64,000 bases of DNA from AP-15 sp963736715 (GTDB taxonomy: Bacteria > Pseudomonadota > Alphaproteobacteria > ATCC43930 > CGMCC-115725): NCBI GenBank assembly GCA_963736715.1, contig CAVTQA010000012.1, positions 1-64,000 on the forward strand, read 5' to 3'. The notes under the pieces were generated by a model. It was not told the DNA's origin and ran no database searches. It worked only from the letters and a program-made list of their open reading frames with translations. Shown here one piece after another: positions 1 to 8,513 of the stretch; the stretch's first letter is position 1, and every line of letters starts with the position of its first letter. The translations under genes were made by a program, and so were the position numbers.

Positions 1-696
1 CAGCTCGGCCAAGGTGTTCGGCGGCAGCGGTACGCCCTCCGGGGTGTGCACGGTTGCAAGACGCTCGGCCGCCTTGCGCAGGGTTGGTTTGAAGTTGCGA
101 ATGCCCAGCCGGGCCAGGGTGGACTTTATCCGGTTCACAATCCGCGTGCGTTCCCCCACCAGGCAGTCGCGCTCGCGGTTCGGCCGCTTGGCGTCCTCTT
201 CGGCAATCGTCGGCACGCGCGCCATGCTGCAATGGCCCCGTTCCCCACGCAGCCACCCCAGGAACCCGCGCTTGAGCAACTCGGTGTCCAGCCGGTCGGT
301 CTTTGCCCGGCGATGCTCCCGCGATACCGCGATACTCGAGGCATGGATCACGTGAGCCTCGAATCCACGCGCCTCAAGCCAGCGCGCCAGCCAGAAGCCG
401 TCGCGGCCGGCTTCGAAGGCAAGCGCAATCCGCGTGATTGTGCGCCCGGCCTTGACCGCTTCATCCTGCCAGCGTTGCAGCAGGGCAAGCAGCCGTTCTG
501 GGCTCGGCTCCAGCTTCTTGCGCGGCTGACGCTCAATCCCGGGAAGCATGCCGGCGACGAGCCAGCTCGACTGGCTCATCTCGATGACGGCTATGATCAT
601 GCTATTCTGGTCCAGGGCGACGAGGGACCTGCTCAAGTCGTTCGGCTGGGGCATCGCTGGCACCCCATCGATTAGATGCAGCGACGAAGTTGCCAT
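1..696 (-). CDS. IS110-family transposase, 3' part beyond window edge
   Basis: The minus-strand frame from an ATG at 696 runs open to base 1, so the gene continues outside the window and only about 232 residues are visible. The N-terminal region matches the DEDD RNase H-like domain of IS110 transposases: a beta strand at MIIAVIE, then AFEAGRDGFWLARWL, then AKTDRLDTELLKRGFL, followed by a basic helical stretch (ERTRIVNRIKSTLARLGI). The family's second to fourth acidic residues are visible (E in AFEAG, D and D in KTDRLD). The first position is Glu instead of the usual Asp, which may reduce activity. IS110 elements generally lack inverted repeats, and I could not define the end of this one. The family call is confident; completeness is unknown. 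Confidence 0.8.
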   Translation of the reverse strand, partial: MATSSLHLIDGVPAMPQPNDLSRSLVALDQNSMIIAVIEMSQSSWLVAGMLPGIERQPRKKLEPSPERLLALLQRWQDEAVKAGRTITRIALAFEAGRDGFWLARWLEARGFEAHVIHASSIAVSREHRRAKTDRLDTELLKRGFLGWLRGERGHCSMARVPTIAEEDAKRPNRERDCLVGERTRIVNRIKSTLARLGIRNFKPTLRKAAERLATVHTPEGVPLPPNTLAEL

Positions 697-973
697 TCCT
701 TGCCGCCCGCCCCATAGCGTCTCTCGGTCCCCGACAGGGGAGCATTTTTCACGGAGGGAAACGAGCTCTATCCCTTACCCATTAACCACCAAGTCGGAGA
801 TCGTGCATCAGGCGAAAAGCGGCTGAGCCGGGGACGAAGAACCCGGTGCCAGCGGCTGCGGTCGCTGCACTAAGTCGGCGGCGCGGATCCAAAAGCGCTC
901 GAGCCGACGAAGCGTGACGCCGACGGCCTGAAGATCGTGTAAGAAATGACTTCTAGGTATGGATTATCCATAT

Positions 974-981
974 ACAGCATC
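974..981. repeat. Left target-site duplication of the IS256 element
   Basis: ACAGCATC directly precedes the left inverted repeat and recurs directly after the right one at 2415-2422. Confidence 0.9.
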
Positions 982-1026
982 GGTGCCGTCCGGAGTGTGG
1001 TTGGAATTAAAGGTGGCGTAGTCTCC
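982..1026 (+). repeat. IS256 element left inverted repeat
   Basis: The sequence begins GGTGCCGTC, contains a GTTGGAATT block and ends in GTCTCC. The reverse complement of 2371-2414 shares these blocks in the same order with scattered mismatches. Confidence 0.88.
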
Positions 1027-1078
1027 GGGTGCTGAAAACCCAACGATGCCGGCGTTGTGCGCCGGTGGAGACCACGCC

Positions 1079-2350
1079 ATGCCCGACAATAGCACGAAGT
1101 CGCCGGTTCTGGGTTCAGAAGCCGAGACGGCGGTCCATCTTCTCGACGATTGGTTTGATCCGATCGAGGCCGGTTTGCGCGACCGGGTGCGCGAACTGAT
1201 CCAGACGATGATCGAGAGTGAGCTCGAGGCAGTGCTCTCACGCCCGCGCTATGCTCGCCAGCCCGAGGCGGATCCCGAGAATGATGGCGCGGGCAGTGTC
1301 ACTGGCCACCGGCACGGTCACCGATCGCGCTCGCTGCTGGGGACCTTTGGCCGGGTGGAAATCGCGGTGCCGCGGGCCAGGCTCGACACCGCGGAGGGCA
1401 AGACGACGGAATGGAAGAGCACGGCGCTGCGGGCTTACCAGCGGCGAACCAGGCAGGCCGATTCGCTGATCGTGGGCGCCTATCTTTCGGGCACCAACAC
1501 GCGTCGGGTGCGCCGGGCGCTCGCCGCCGTCTTTGGCGGGGCGGTCAGCAAGGACACGGTGAGCCGGGTGTGGCGGAAGGTGAAAAGCGATTGGGATGCC
1601 TGGAATGGCCGCTCGCTGGCCGAGGAACCGATCGTCCGCTTGATCCTCGATGGCACGGTGGTGCGGGTCCGGCTCGACCGCAAGGCGACCTCGATCGTGC
1701 TGCTGGTCGTGCTCGGCGTGCGTGAGGATGGCCAGAAGGTGCTGTTGGCCGTCAAGAACATGGGCGGCGAAACCAGCGAGGCTTGGCGCGCCGTGCTCGA
1801 CGACCTTGGCAAGCGCGGGCTGCGCCGGCCAGAGTTCCTGATGGTCGACGGCGGAACCGGGCTGGAGCAGGCGCTGGCCGCGCTGTGGGGCGATGTGCCA
1901 ACCCAGCGCTGCACCGTCCACAAGCACCGCAACCTACTGGCCCACGCGCCCCAGCGGCTGCACGACGAGGTCTCAGCCGACTACAACGACATGATCTACG
2001 CCACCTCGGCCGCCGAGATCGAGGAGCGCCGCCGCACCTTCCTGCGCAAATGGCGGCTCAAATGCAAGGCGGTAGCCGACAGCCTCGAGGAAGCCGGTGA
2101 TCGGCTCTTCACCTTCACCCGGCTGCCGCCCAGCCAATGGAAGAGCGCTCGCACCACCAACGCGATCGAACGGCTCCACGAGGAGTTCAAGCGCCGGATC
2201 AAGACCCAGACGGTGCTGCCCTCGGCCGAGACCGCAGCCATGTTGTTCTGGGCACTGCTCGCCTCGGGTCAGATCACCATGCGCAAAGTCGACGGATGGC
2301 ACACGCTCACCCAGAAACTCGCCGATAAGCCGATTGACCTTGCTGCCTGA
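1079..2350 (+). CDS. IS256-family (mutator-type) transposase
   Basis: This 423-residue DDE transposase moves the surrounding element. The mutator-family core is visible: first Asp in LILDGTVVRV, second Asp in FLMVDGGTG, the C-x2-H signature in QRCTVHKHRNLL, and the Glu helix in TTNAIERLHEEFKRR. I chose the ATG at 1079 over an upstream in-frame ATG at 1046 because GGTGGAG lies at good spacing before it and the protein then begins at the usual family position. The frame is uninterrupted and full length for the family. It is the only gene between the inverted repeats. Confidence 0.95.
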   Translation: MPDNSTKSPVLGSEAETAVHLLDDWFDPIEAGLRDRVRELIQTMIESELEAVLSRPRYARQPEADPENDGAGSVTGHRHGHRSRSLLGTFGRVEIAVPRARLDTAEGKTTEWKSTALRAYQRRTRQADSLIVGAYLSGTNTRRVRRALAAVFGGAVSKDTVSRVWRKVKSDWDAWNGRSLAEEPIVRLILDGTVVRVRLDRKATSIVLLVVLGVREDGQKVLLAVKNMGGETSEAWRAVLDDLGKRGLRRPEFLMVDGGTGLEQALAALWGDVPTQRCTVHKHRNLLAHAPQRLHDEVSADYNDMIYATSAAEIEERRRTFLRKWRLKCKAVADSLEEAGDRLFTFTRLPPSQWKSARTTNAIERLHEEFKRRIKTQTVLPSAETAAMLFWALLASGQITMRKVDGWHTLTQKLADKPIDLAA

Positions 2351-2370
2351 CCCAGTATCCTCACCCTACT

Positions 2371-2414
2371 GGAGACCGCGCCAATCAAATTCCAACACAA
2401 ATCGCGACGGCACC
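2371..2414 (-). repeat. IS256 element right inverted repeat
   Basis: Read on the minus strand it begins GGTGCCGTC, then GTTGGAATTTGATTGGCG, then GGTCTCC, matching the left repeat at 982-1026. Confidence 0.88.
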
Positions 2415-2422
2415 ACAGCATC
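2415..2422. repeat. Right target-site duplication of the IS256 element
   Basis: ACAGCATC is identical to bases 974-981. The ninth base differs on the two sides, so the duplication is 8 bp. Confidence 0.9.
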
Positions 2423-2889
2423 CATCGCGCCACACTGTTCCTGAGCGTTCGGCAGGGGCGTTGCCCACGCGCGATGTTGTCGACCTCGGAGGTCAAGCGT
2501 CAACCGCACGAACTCATCGACTGTGCTGCAGCCGATCGTCTGATCCGAACTTCTGTTGTTGCGGGATCTGATCTCGACGTTGCGCGCGTAATGGGCGTCC
2601 TCGATGCGACCGTAAGTGTACCCGCGGCTGAGCCCCTCCTCGGGCGTCCCCGACTCTGGCCTTTGCGTTTCCCCGGAGGAACTCCGCCGTGAGGACGAGG
2701 CGACGGGCACAGGGCGTGGCTTTTACCCCGGCACTGACGCGAGGGGGCCTCCACAGAATAGCTCATTGGGCATTTCTACTGCTGAGGCCGCGGATTGCCC
2801 GCTCCACACTGAGCACCACTAAAGCGACGGCCGTTGCGGCGCGCCAGGCCAAGAGCTAGTCTGAGGCGTTCGCCTCGCGGAGCGCCTTG
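2423..2889. other. Intergenic region between the IS and the mgs operon
   Basis: About 470 bp without a convincing gene. A minus-strand open frame (2366-2710, 114 codons) crosses the IS right end. If the IS is removed, that frame would end three codons after the insertion point, so the IS may have hit the tail of a small gene, but I recognise no family in it. The last 60 bp should hold the promoter of the following operon; I could not identify one by eye. Confidence 0.4.
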
Positions 2890-3789
2890 ATGTGCGGGAT
2901 CGTCGGATTGTTCTTCAAACGCGGCTTGGCGGTGCCGAGCCTCGGGCAGCTCCTGGCCCGCATGCTGTCGCAGATGGCTGAGCGCGGTCCGGACAGCACC
3001 GGGTTTGCTCTTTATGGCGACGCAGCGCCCCAAGGCACGTTCAAGGCGACGTTGCATTCGCCCCATGCCGAATATGATTGGGCAGCGTTCGAAGCCGAGC
3101 TCAGTGCTACGTTCCCATCAGCCTACCCGGCCAGGTATTACGGCAGTCAAGCCATCTACACGATCGGCGCGGACCGGTGGCAGTTCTTTTCTTGGCTTAC
3201 CTGTCACCACCCCGAGCTCGTAACATTCGGCTTTGGTGAGCGGATCGAGGTGTTCAAGGATGTTGGGCTGCCGGACGCGGTTGCGAAGCAATTCGGCCTG
3301 GAGCACCGCTCTGGAACGCACGCGCTCGGCCACACGCGAATGGCGACGGAAAGTGCGGTAACCACCGAACACTCCCATCCGTTTTCGACCGGCCTCGATC
3401 TTTGTCTCGTGCATAACGGCTCGCTGTCGAACCACAATTGGGTGCGCCAATCGCTGCGCCGCGAGGGCATTCGCTTCGTGACCGACAACGACACGGAGGT
3501 CGCGGCCGGCTACCTGACGTGGCGCTTGGGCCAGGGAATGAGCTTGAAGGAGGCGCTCGAAGCCGCACTTGCGGAGCTCGACGGGTTTTATACCTTTGCT
3601 GTCGGTACCAAGGACGGCTTTGCGATCCTGCGTGACCCCATCGCCTGCAAGCCCGCGGTCCTTGCCGAAACCGACGACTGGGTTGCGATGGCAACCGAAT
3701 ACCGTGCGATCGCAACCCTTCCCAACGCGTCAACTGCCGAGATCTGGGAGCCGCGCCCGGCGACCGTCTACTCCTGGGAGCGCCATTGA
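2890..3789 (+). CDS. mgsA: N-methylglutamate synthase subunit A / GlxB-like class II glutamine amidotransferase
   Basis: This 299-residue protein is a class II (Ntn) glutamine amidotransferase. The start is the ATG at 2890 rather than the TTG one codon earlier, because the protein then begins Met-Cys (MCGIVGLF) and Met removal exposes the catalytic N-terminal Cys. Other family motifs are RGPDSTGFAL (about residues 34-43), LGHTRMATES with the conserved Arg, and VHNGSLSNH. In MgsABC this subunit handles glutamine or gamma-glutamyl substrates for the FMN subunit. It overlaps the next gene by 4 bp (TTGA), as expected for a coupled operon. The same three-gene set is named glxBCD in rhizobia, where its role is less clear, so the methylamine assignment is inferred. 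Confidence 0.85.
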   Translation: MCGIVGLFFKRGLAVPSLGQLLARMLSQMAERGPDSTGFALYGDAAPQGTFKATLHSPHAEYDWAAFEAELSATFPSAYPARYYGSQAIYTIGADRWQFFSWLTCHHPELVTFGFGERIEVFKDVGLPDAVAKQFGLEHRSGTHALGHTRMATESAVTTEHSHPFSTGLDLCLVHNGSLSNHNWVRQSLRREGIRFVTDNDTEVAAGYLTWRLGQGMSLKEALEAALAELDGFYTFAVGTKDGFAILRDPIACKPAVLAETDDWVAMATEYRAIATLPNASTAEIWEPRPATVYSWERH

Positions 3790-4469
3790 TCGAGGTCGAT
3801 TTGGCGCGGAGCTCGGTCCGCACTCTGAACGAAAGACTGCACCATCTCACTCCCCGGGCAAACGAGCTTCATTGGCGGGTGCTGAACCCCGCTGGCGCCC
3901 ACAATATCGCTGTCGGCATCACCCAGCGGGTCGATGTCGAGATCAAAGGCCATGTCGGTTACTATTGCGCTGGCATGAACGCGGCGGCCACGGTGGTCGT
4001 GGACGGCCATGCCGGCACCGGGCTCGCCGAGAACATAATGAGCGGGCTCGTGCGCGTGCGCGGCAACGCCTCGCAATCTGCGGCGGCTTCGGGCCGCGGC
4101 GGGTTCGTTGTCATTGAGGGAAGTGCGGGCGCGCGCTGCGGTATCTCGATGAAGGGCGTCGCCATCGTCGTTGGCGGTTCGGTCGGGCATATGAGCGCGT
4201 TTATGGGCCAGGCCGGCACGCTGATCGTCTGCGGCGAGGCCGGCCATGATCTCGGTGACTCGCTTTACGAAGCGGAGATCTTTGTCGCCGGCACTGTTGC
4301 CAGCCTCGGCGCTGATTGCATAGAGAAGGAGATGACGCAGGACGCCGTCGAGCACGTTGCCGCCCTGCTCGATCGTGCTGGCATCACCGCCAACGCGAAC
4401 CGCTTTCGGCATTACGGCTCGGCGCGGCGGCTTTACAACTTCCATATCGACCATGCCAGCGAATATTGA
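3786..4469 (+). CDS. mgsB: N-methylglutamate synthase subunit B / GlxC-like GXGXG-domain protein
   Basis: This 227-residue protein resembles the right-handed beta-helix (GXGXG) domain at the C-terminus of glutamate synthase GltB. It shows repeated short glycine-rich turns such as GHAGTGLAEN, GSAGARCG, GGSVGHMSAFMGQAG and CGEAGHDLGDSLYEAEI. The only start giving a full-length product is a TTG at 3786 whose bases overlap the TGA of mgsA, so translation is probably coupled. The next gene begins at its own stop codon (TGATG). The domain organises the multi-subunit enzyme and has no active site of its own. Family call confident; the exact physiological reaction depends on the unresolved MgsABC versus GlxBCD question. 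Confidence 0.83.
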   Translation: MIEVDLARSSVRTLNERLHHLTPRANELHWRVLNPAGAHNIAVGITQRVDVEIKGHVGYYCAGMNAAATVVVDGHAGTGLAENIMSGLVRVRGNASQSAAASGRGGFVVIEGSAGARCGISMKGVAIVVGGSVGHMSAFMGQAGTLIVCGEAGHDLGDSLYEAEIFVAGTVASLGADCIEKEMTQDAVEHVAALLDRAGITANANRFRHYGSARRLYNFHIDHASEY

Positions 4470-5812
4470 TGATGAGCGCCTCTTCGTTACCGCAGTCTGC
4501 CACTTTTTCTCCCGAAACCATTGCTGAGATCGAGCGTGCTGCCAACGAGGGCCTCTACAAGATCCGCGGCTTCGGCACACTGCGTCCGTTGCCGAGCTTC
4601 GACGATCTGGTATTGCTCGGCGCCTCGATCTCGCGCTATCCGCTCGAAGGCTATCGCGAGCACTGCGCGACCGACGTGACGCTCGGTACCCGCTTTGCCA
4701 AAAAGCCGATCGAACTGAACATCCCGATCACGATCGCCGGGATGAGCTTTGGCGCGCTCGGCGTCAACGCCAAACGAGCGCTCGGCCGCGGCGCCAGTGC
4801 AGTTGGCACGAGCACGACGACAGGCGATGGCGGCATGAGCGAGGAAGAGCGCAGTGAGTCGAAAATCCTTGTCTATCAGGTGTTGCCCTCGCGCTATGGA
4901 TTCGATCCTGATCATTTACGCGCCTGCGAGGCAATCGAAATCGTGGTCGGCCAGGGCGCCAAGCCTGGCGGCGGCGGCATGCTGCTCGGGCAGAAGATTA
5001 CCGAGCGGGTCGCCCAGATGCGGACCCTACCTGCCGGCATTGATCAGCGTAGCGCCTGCCGCCATCCGGACTGGACTGGCCCCGACGATCTGGCGATCAA
5101 GATTCAGGAGCTGCGCGAGCTCACGGATTGGGAAAAGCCAGTCTTTATCAAGATCGGTTCGGCGCGTCCGCACTACGATGTTCAGCTCGCGGTCAAGGCG
5201 GGGGCCGACGTCGTCGTCCTCGATGGCATGCAAGGCGGGACCGGCGCCACCCAGGAGGTATTTATTGAGCATGCCGGCATTCCGACCTTGCCGGCGTTGC
5301 GCCAGGCGGTCGAGGCGCTCCAGGAGCTGGGGCAGCATCGGAAAGTGCAGCTGATCATCTCTGGCGGCATCCGCAGCGGGGCCGATGTTGCCAAGGCGCT
5401 GGCGATGGGCGCCGACGCGGTCTCGATTGGCACCGCCGCACTGATCGCGCTCGGCTGCAACGGCAGTGTCCATATCGAGGATTATTACGCGCTCGGCACC
5501 AAGCCGGGCGCCTGTCATCATTGCCATACCGGGCGCTGTCCGGTCGGCATCACGACGCAGGACCCGGTGCTCGAAAGCCGGCTCGATGTCGAGGAGGGTG
5601 CCCGGCGGATCCGCAATTTCCTGACGGTGCTGACGATGGAGGCCCAGACCCTGGCCCGCGCCTGCGGCAAGTCGCATCTTCACAACCTCGAGCCCGAAGA
5701 TCTTGCCGCGCTCAGCATCGAAGCCGCCGCAATGGCCGGTGTCCCGCTTGCCGGCACCGACTGGATCCCCGGGAAAGAACCGTTACTGAAACGGCTAAAA
5801 GAGGGACATTGA
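4469..5812 (+). CDS. mgsC: N-methylglutamate synthase subunit C / GlxD-like FMN-binding synthase subunit
   Basis: This 447-residue protein corresponds to the FMN-binding barrel of glutamate synthase (Glu_synthase domain). Visible features are TIAGMSFGALG, GAKPGGGGMLLGQKIT, FIKIGSARPHYDV, VLDGMQGGTGAT, ISGGIRSGADVAKALAMGAD and a cysteine cluster C-HH-C-HTGR-C near residue 350 that would bind the iron-sulfur centre. The start ATG at 4469 overlaps the mgsB stop; a second ATG follows at 4472. It ends in TGATG with the glutamine synthetase gene. In methylotrophs the enzyme condenses methylamine-derived nitrogen with a C5 skeleton to form N-methylglutamate. The dehydrogenase genes mgdABCD are not in this window. 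Confidence 0.87.
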   Translation: MMSASSLPQSATFSPETIAEIERAANEGLYKIRGFGTLRPLPSFDDLVLLGASISRYPLEGYREHCATDVTLGTRFAKKPIELNIPITIAGMSFGALGVNAKRALGRGASAVGTSTTTGDGGMSEEERSESKILVYQVLPSRYGFDPDHLRACEAIEIVVGQGAKPGGGGMLLGQKITERVAQMRTLPAGIDQRSACRHPDWTGPDDLAIKIQELRELTDWEKPVFIKIGSARPHYDVQLAVKAGADVVVLDGMQGGTGATQEVFIEHAGIPTLPALRQAVEALQELGQHRKVQLIISGGIRSGADVAKALAMGADAVSIGTAALIALGCNGSVHIEDYYALGTKPGACHHCHTGRCPVGITTQDPVLESRLDVEEGARRIRNFLTVLTMEAQTLARACGKSHLHNLEPEDLAALSIEAAAMAGVPLAGTDWIPGKEPLLKRLKEGH

Positions 5813-7119
5813 TGTCGCAGGATCTGGCAAAAGAGGCGGCGGATCGCGGGATCCGCTATTTCCTGATCAGCTTTGTCGACCTGTTCGGCGTGTTGCGGGC
5901 AAAGCTGGTGCCGTCGGCGGCAATTGAACAGATGCAGCGTGACGGCGCCGCGTTCGCCGGCTTTGCGACACATCTCGACCTGACCCCCGCCGACCCCGAC
6001 ATGTTTGCGATGCCCGACCCGGCGAGCTTGATCCAGATCCCTTGGAAGCCGGAGATCGGCTGGCTCGCCGCCGATTTACACCTCAATGGCAAGCCGATCG
6101 AGCATGCCCCGCGTCGAGTGTTGAAGCGCCAGCTCGCCGCGGCCGAGGCGGCCGGGTATCGGCCGAAGACCGGTGTCGAGGCGGAATTCTTCATGCTGCG
6201 CCCGGACGGGCGGGCAATTGGCGACGACCGCGACCGGCAGGCAAAGCCGTGCTACGACCAGACAGCGCTCATGCGACACTACGAGCCGATCCGCGCGATC
6301 AGTGACGCGATGCTGGAGCTCGGCTGGAACCCCTATCAGAGCGACCACGAGGACGCCAACGGCCAGTTCGAGATGAACTGGACTTATGACGATGCGCTCG
6401 TCACCGCCGACCGGCACGTGTTCTTCAAATTCATGGTCAAAGAGCTGGCCGGGCAGCACGGGCTGCGCGCCACTTTTATGCCGAAGCCCTTTATGCATCT
6501 GACCGGGAATGGCTGCCACGCTCATGTCTCGCTGTGGGACCGCCAGGGCGAGACCAATCTGTTCCACGATCCCGCGGGTGAACTCGGCCTCTCTGCTCTC
6601 GCTTATCGCTTTTTAGGCGGCATCCTGGCCCATGCCGAGCCCTTGACCGCTCTGTTTACGCCGACCGTCAACAGCTTCAAACGGATCAACGCGGCGCCGA
6701 CCGTGTCTGGCGCAACCTGGTCGCCTAACGCGATCAGCTACGGCGCCAACAACCGCACCCATATGGTGCGGATTCCCGAGCCCGGCCGCTTTGAATTGCG
6801 CCTGATGGATGGTGCGGCAAACCCATACCTGATGCAAGCCGGCATCCTCGCCGGTGGTCTCGACGGGATCGCCCGCCGGCTCGATCCAGGCAAGCGGCTC
6901 GACGTCAACATGTACGAACCCGGCGCCGCTCCTGCCAGCATTCCGCGATTGCCGCCCAACCTGCTTGACTCGCTGCGTGCCTTCCAAGATTCGACGCTGC
7001 TGCGCGAGGCATTGGGTTCGGATTTCGTCGACGCCTACGTCAAATTGCGGATGGCACAGTGGAACGAGTATACGGGCCATCTGACCGAATGGGAGCGCGA
7101 GCACACGCTTGACGTGTAG
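5812..7119 (+). CDS. glnT: Type III glutamine synthetase (GlnT) or gamma-glutamylmethylamide synthetase
   Basis: This 435-residue glutamine-synthetase-family ligase is fourth in the operon, overlapping mgsC by the ATGA-type junction. Family signatures include ISFVDLFGVLRAKLVP in the N-terminal beta-grasp domain, TGVEAEFFML and HEDANGQFEMNW metal-binding segments, GNGCHAHVSLWD, the ATP-binding NSFKRI and RIPEPGRFELRLMDGAANPYL. Proteins of this type sit beside MgsABC/GlxBCD and are either ammonia-using GlnT or methylamine-using GmaS. The two are close relatives and I cannot separate them by eye. If GmaS, the operon would feed gamma-glutamylmethylamide to MgsABC, and the formate-THF ligase at 22.5 kb would fit the same one-carbon metabolism. 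Confidence 0.85.
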   Translation: MSQDLAKEAADRGIRYFLISFVDLFGVLRAKLVPSAAIEQMQRDGAAFAGFATHLDLTPADPDMFAMPDPASLIQIPWKPEIGWLAADLHLNGKPIEHAPRRVLKRQLAAAEAAGYRPKTGVEAEFFMLRPDGRAIGDDRDRQAKPCYDQTALMRHYEPIRAISDAMLELGWNPYQSDHEDANGQFEMNWTYDDALVTADRHVFFKFMVKELAGQHGLRATFMPKPFMHLTGNGCHAHVSLWDRQGETNLFHDPAGELGLSALAYRFLGGILAHAEPLTALFTPTVNSFKRINAAPTVSGATWSPNAISYGANNRTHMVRIPEPGRFELRLMDGAANPYLMQAGILAGGLDGIARRLDPGKRLDVNMYEPGAAPASIPRLPPNLLDSLRAFQDSTLLREALGSDFVDAYVKLRMAQWNEYTGHLTEWEREHTLDV

Positions 7120-7189
7120 TATCCGACACGATCCGTCCTTCTCGGTGCAATTCCGCACTTGCCCCCAGGAGAAGCAACGCGCCCTCCAG

Positions 7190-7475
7190 CATAATCCGCG
7201 GCCTCGCCGTAATGACCGAACCGGCCGACCGGCGTCATTGGCGGCAGATCGATGACGGCGCGGTCTTGCAGCGCGACGGCGTCATTGCCGAGATTGGTCC
7301 CTTCGCCGAGCTCACTGCGCGCCATCCCGACGTCTCGGTGATCGGCACCGGGCGCCATGTGGTATTGCCGGGATTTGTCAACGGTCACCATCACATCGGC
7401 CTGACCCCGTTGCAGCTCGGTTCGCCCGATATGCCGCTCGAATTGTGGTTCGTGACCCGGCTGGTGAGCCGGCGC
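7190..7475 (+). pseudogene. Truncated amidohydrolase (deaminase/chlorohydrolase type), N-terminal fragment
   Basis: The frame reads like the start of a cytosine/guanine deaminase-type amidohydrolase: SIIRGLAVMTEP, then DGAVLQRDGVIAEIGPF, then the metal-binding LPGFVNGHHHIGLTPLQLG and PLELWF. Family proteins run to about 450 residues. Here homology stops near 7475 and an unrelated stop follows. There is no good start codon in frame upstream, and the first ATG (7212) lies inside the conserved region. It is therefore a dead fragment, probably a former neighbour of the glnT operon. Confidence 0.6.
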
Positions 7476-7504
7476 GTCAGACCGCGGGCACTATCGCAGG
7501 CGCG

Positions 7505-7695
7505 AGGCGCCTGATCCGCAGCACCAACAGCGCCGACAGGCAAGCGAGGCCCCTCATCAGAAACGCTAGGAGGTAGTCTCCGCCAAAGCTGCGCGCCCGC
7601 ACTGGCGCCAAAACCGGCGAGCGCGCCGCCGATCTGATGGGCGGCAAAGATCTAGGAGATATACCGGCGTGTCTCGGCCGGCGTCCCGGTGAGAA
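7505..7695 (-). pseudogene. Decayed C-terminal remnant of an MFS transporter
   Basis: Reading the minus strand gives the segment FAAHQIGGALAGFGASAG, which resembles the SHQIG-type loop before the last two helices of many MFS permeases. After a frame change it gives a hydrophobic stretch LLAFLMRGLACLSALLVL followed by RIRR. An in-frame stop and a frameshift are needed to join the pieces, so nothing functional is encoded. The family call rests on a short stretch and is tentative. Confidence 0.35.
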
Positions 7696-7918
7696 CACGC
7701 TGAACCCGCTGCCCACGCGGTCATGCACGGTTCCGGGAGCGCCCGGGGGTGAAATTCCTTCGGGCGACTCGACATTTCCGGCTGTGCCGGCCCGGCAGCG
7801 GCGTGGCAGGTCAACCCCAATAAGCGGACCCCCGCCCACGAAACCGAGCGAGCCTACCTGGCGATCCGTCACCCGCCGGCCGGACGACAACGTGTTAGAC
7901 CTGCTCAGTTGACCCTTT

Positions 7919-8314
7919 CAGGACCCGCTGCACGGCGGCAAAGCGGCGGCGCTGATCATGCCGATCTGCAATACCGCCGCCATGAACCATCATCTCAGCG
8001 AAATCAGCAGCCAAGTCGCCGCTGATGCCCATGCCGCGGTGATCCTCGATCGTGCCGGCTGGCACCGGAGCCAAGGACTCGTAGTGCCCGGCAACATCAC
8101 ATTATTGGAGCTGCCGCCTTACAGCCCGGAACTCAATCCGGTCGAGCGGGTTTGGCACTATCTGCGCAGCCATTGGCTCGCCAACTCGGTATTTCGTAGC
8201 CTGGCGGACATCATGGATGCCTGCGAGATGGCGTGGAACCGGTTCGCCACCGACCATGGTCTGATCCGCTCACTCTGTGCGGTCGCCTGGGCTGCGGATT
8301 CGCCCACTCAGTAG
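7919..8314 (+). pseudogene. IS630-family transposase, C-terminal fragment
   Basis: The open frame encodes the end of an IS630/Tc1-type DDE transposase: HAAVILDRAGWH (second Asp), then LPPYSPELNPVERVWHYLR (the DE Glu context), then a short C-terminal helix. The upstream catalytic and DNA-binding parts are missing, so about two thirds of the gene is lost. It abuts the left end of recombinase module copy 1 with only about 78 bp between. Confidence 0.8.
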
Positions 8315-8513
8315 GTGGCGCGCTTTCGAACCAGGGCCCGAGACAGAAGTCACACTCGCGTCCAGAAATTTCCGGAAACCCGTATAATTCCATGCTCGGA
8401 TCCGGCCAAACAACGCCACAAGATTATCCGGAAAAGAGTGGCTTTGCGCCGCAGCGAGAGCGTGAGTGTGGTCACCGTCGGCACTGGGCCGGCGCAAACA
8501 GGAGGCCCCACCC

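Larger units (their letters stand above)
982..2414 (+). mobile_element. Complete IS256-family insertion sequence
   Basis: A 1433-bp element contains one transposase gene and is bounded by imperfect inverted repeats of about 44 bp that start GGTGCCGTC at each end. The direct repeat ACAGCATC lies immediately outside both ends (974-981 and 2415-2422), an 8-bp target-site duplication as expected for IS256-type transposition. Intact repeats, an intact duplication and an open transposase frame suggest a recent, possibly still active insertion. Confidence 0.93.

Noticed and set aside
46..675. Long plus-strand open frame opposite the IS110 transposase
   Set aside because: It is the complement of the transposase coding sequence; the protein sequence shows no family features.
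1238..1927. Minus-strand open frame inside the IS256 transposase
   Set aside because: Shadow of a high-GC coding region; the plus-strand product carries all DDE motifs.
2366..2710. Minus-strand open frame crossing the IS256 right end
   Set aside because: Possibly the interrupted end of a small gene, but no family and no start signal; noted under the intergenic feature only.
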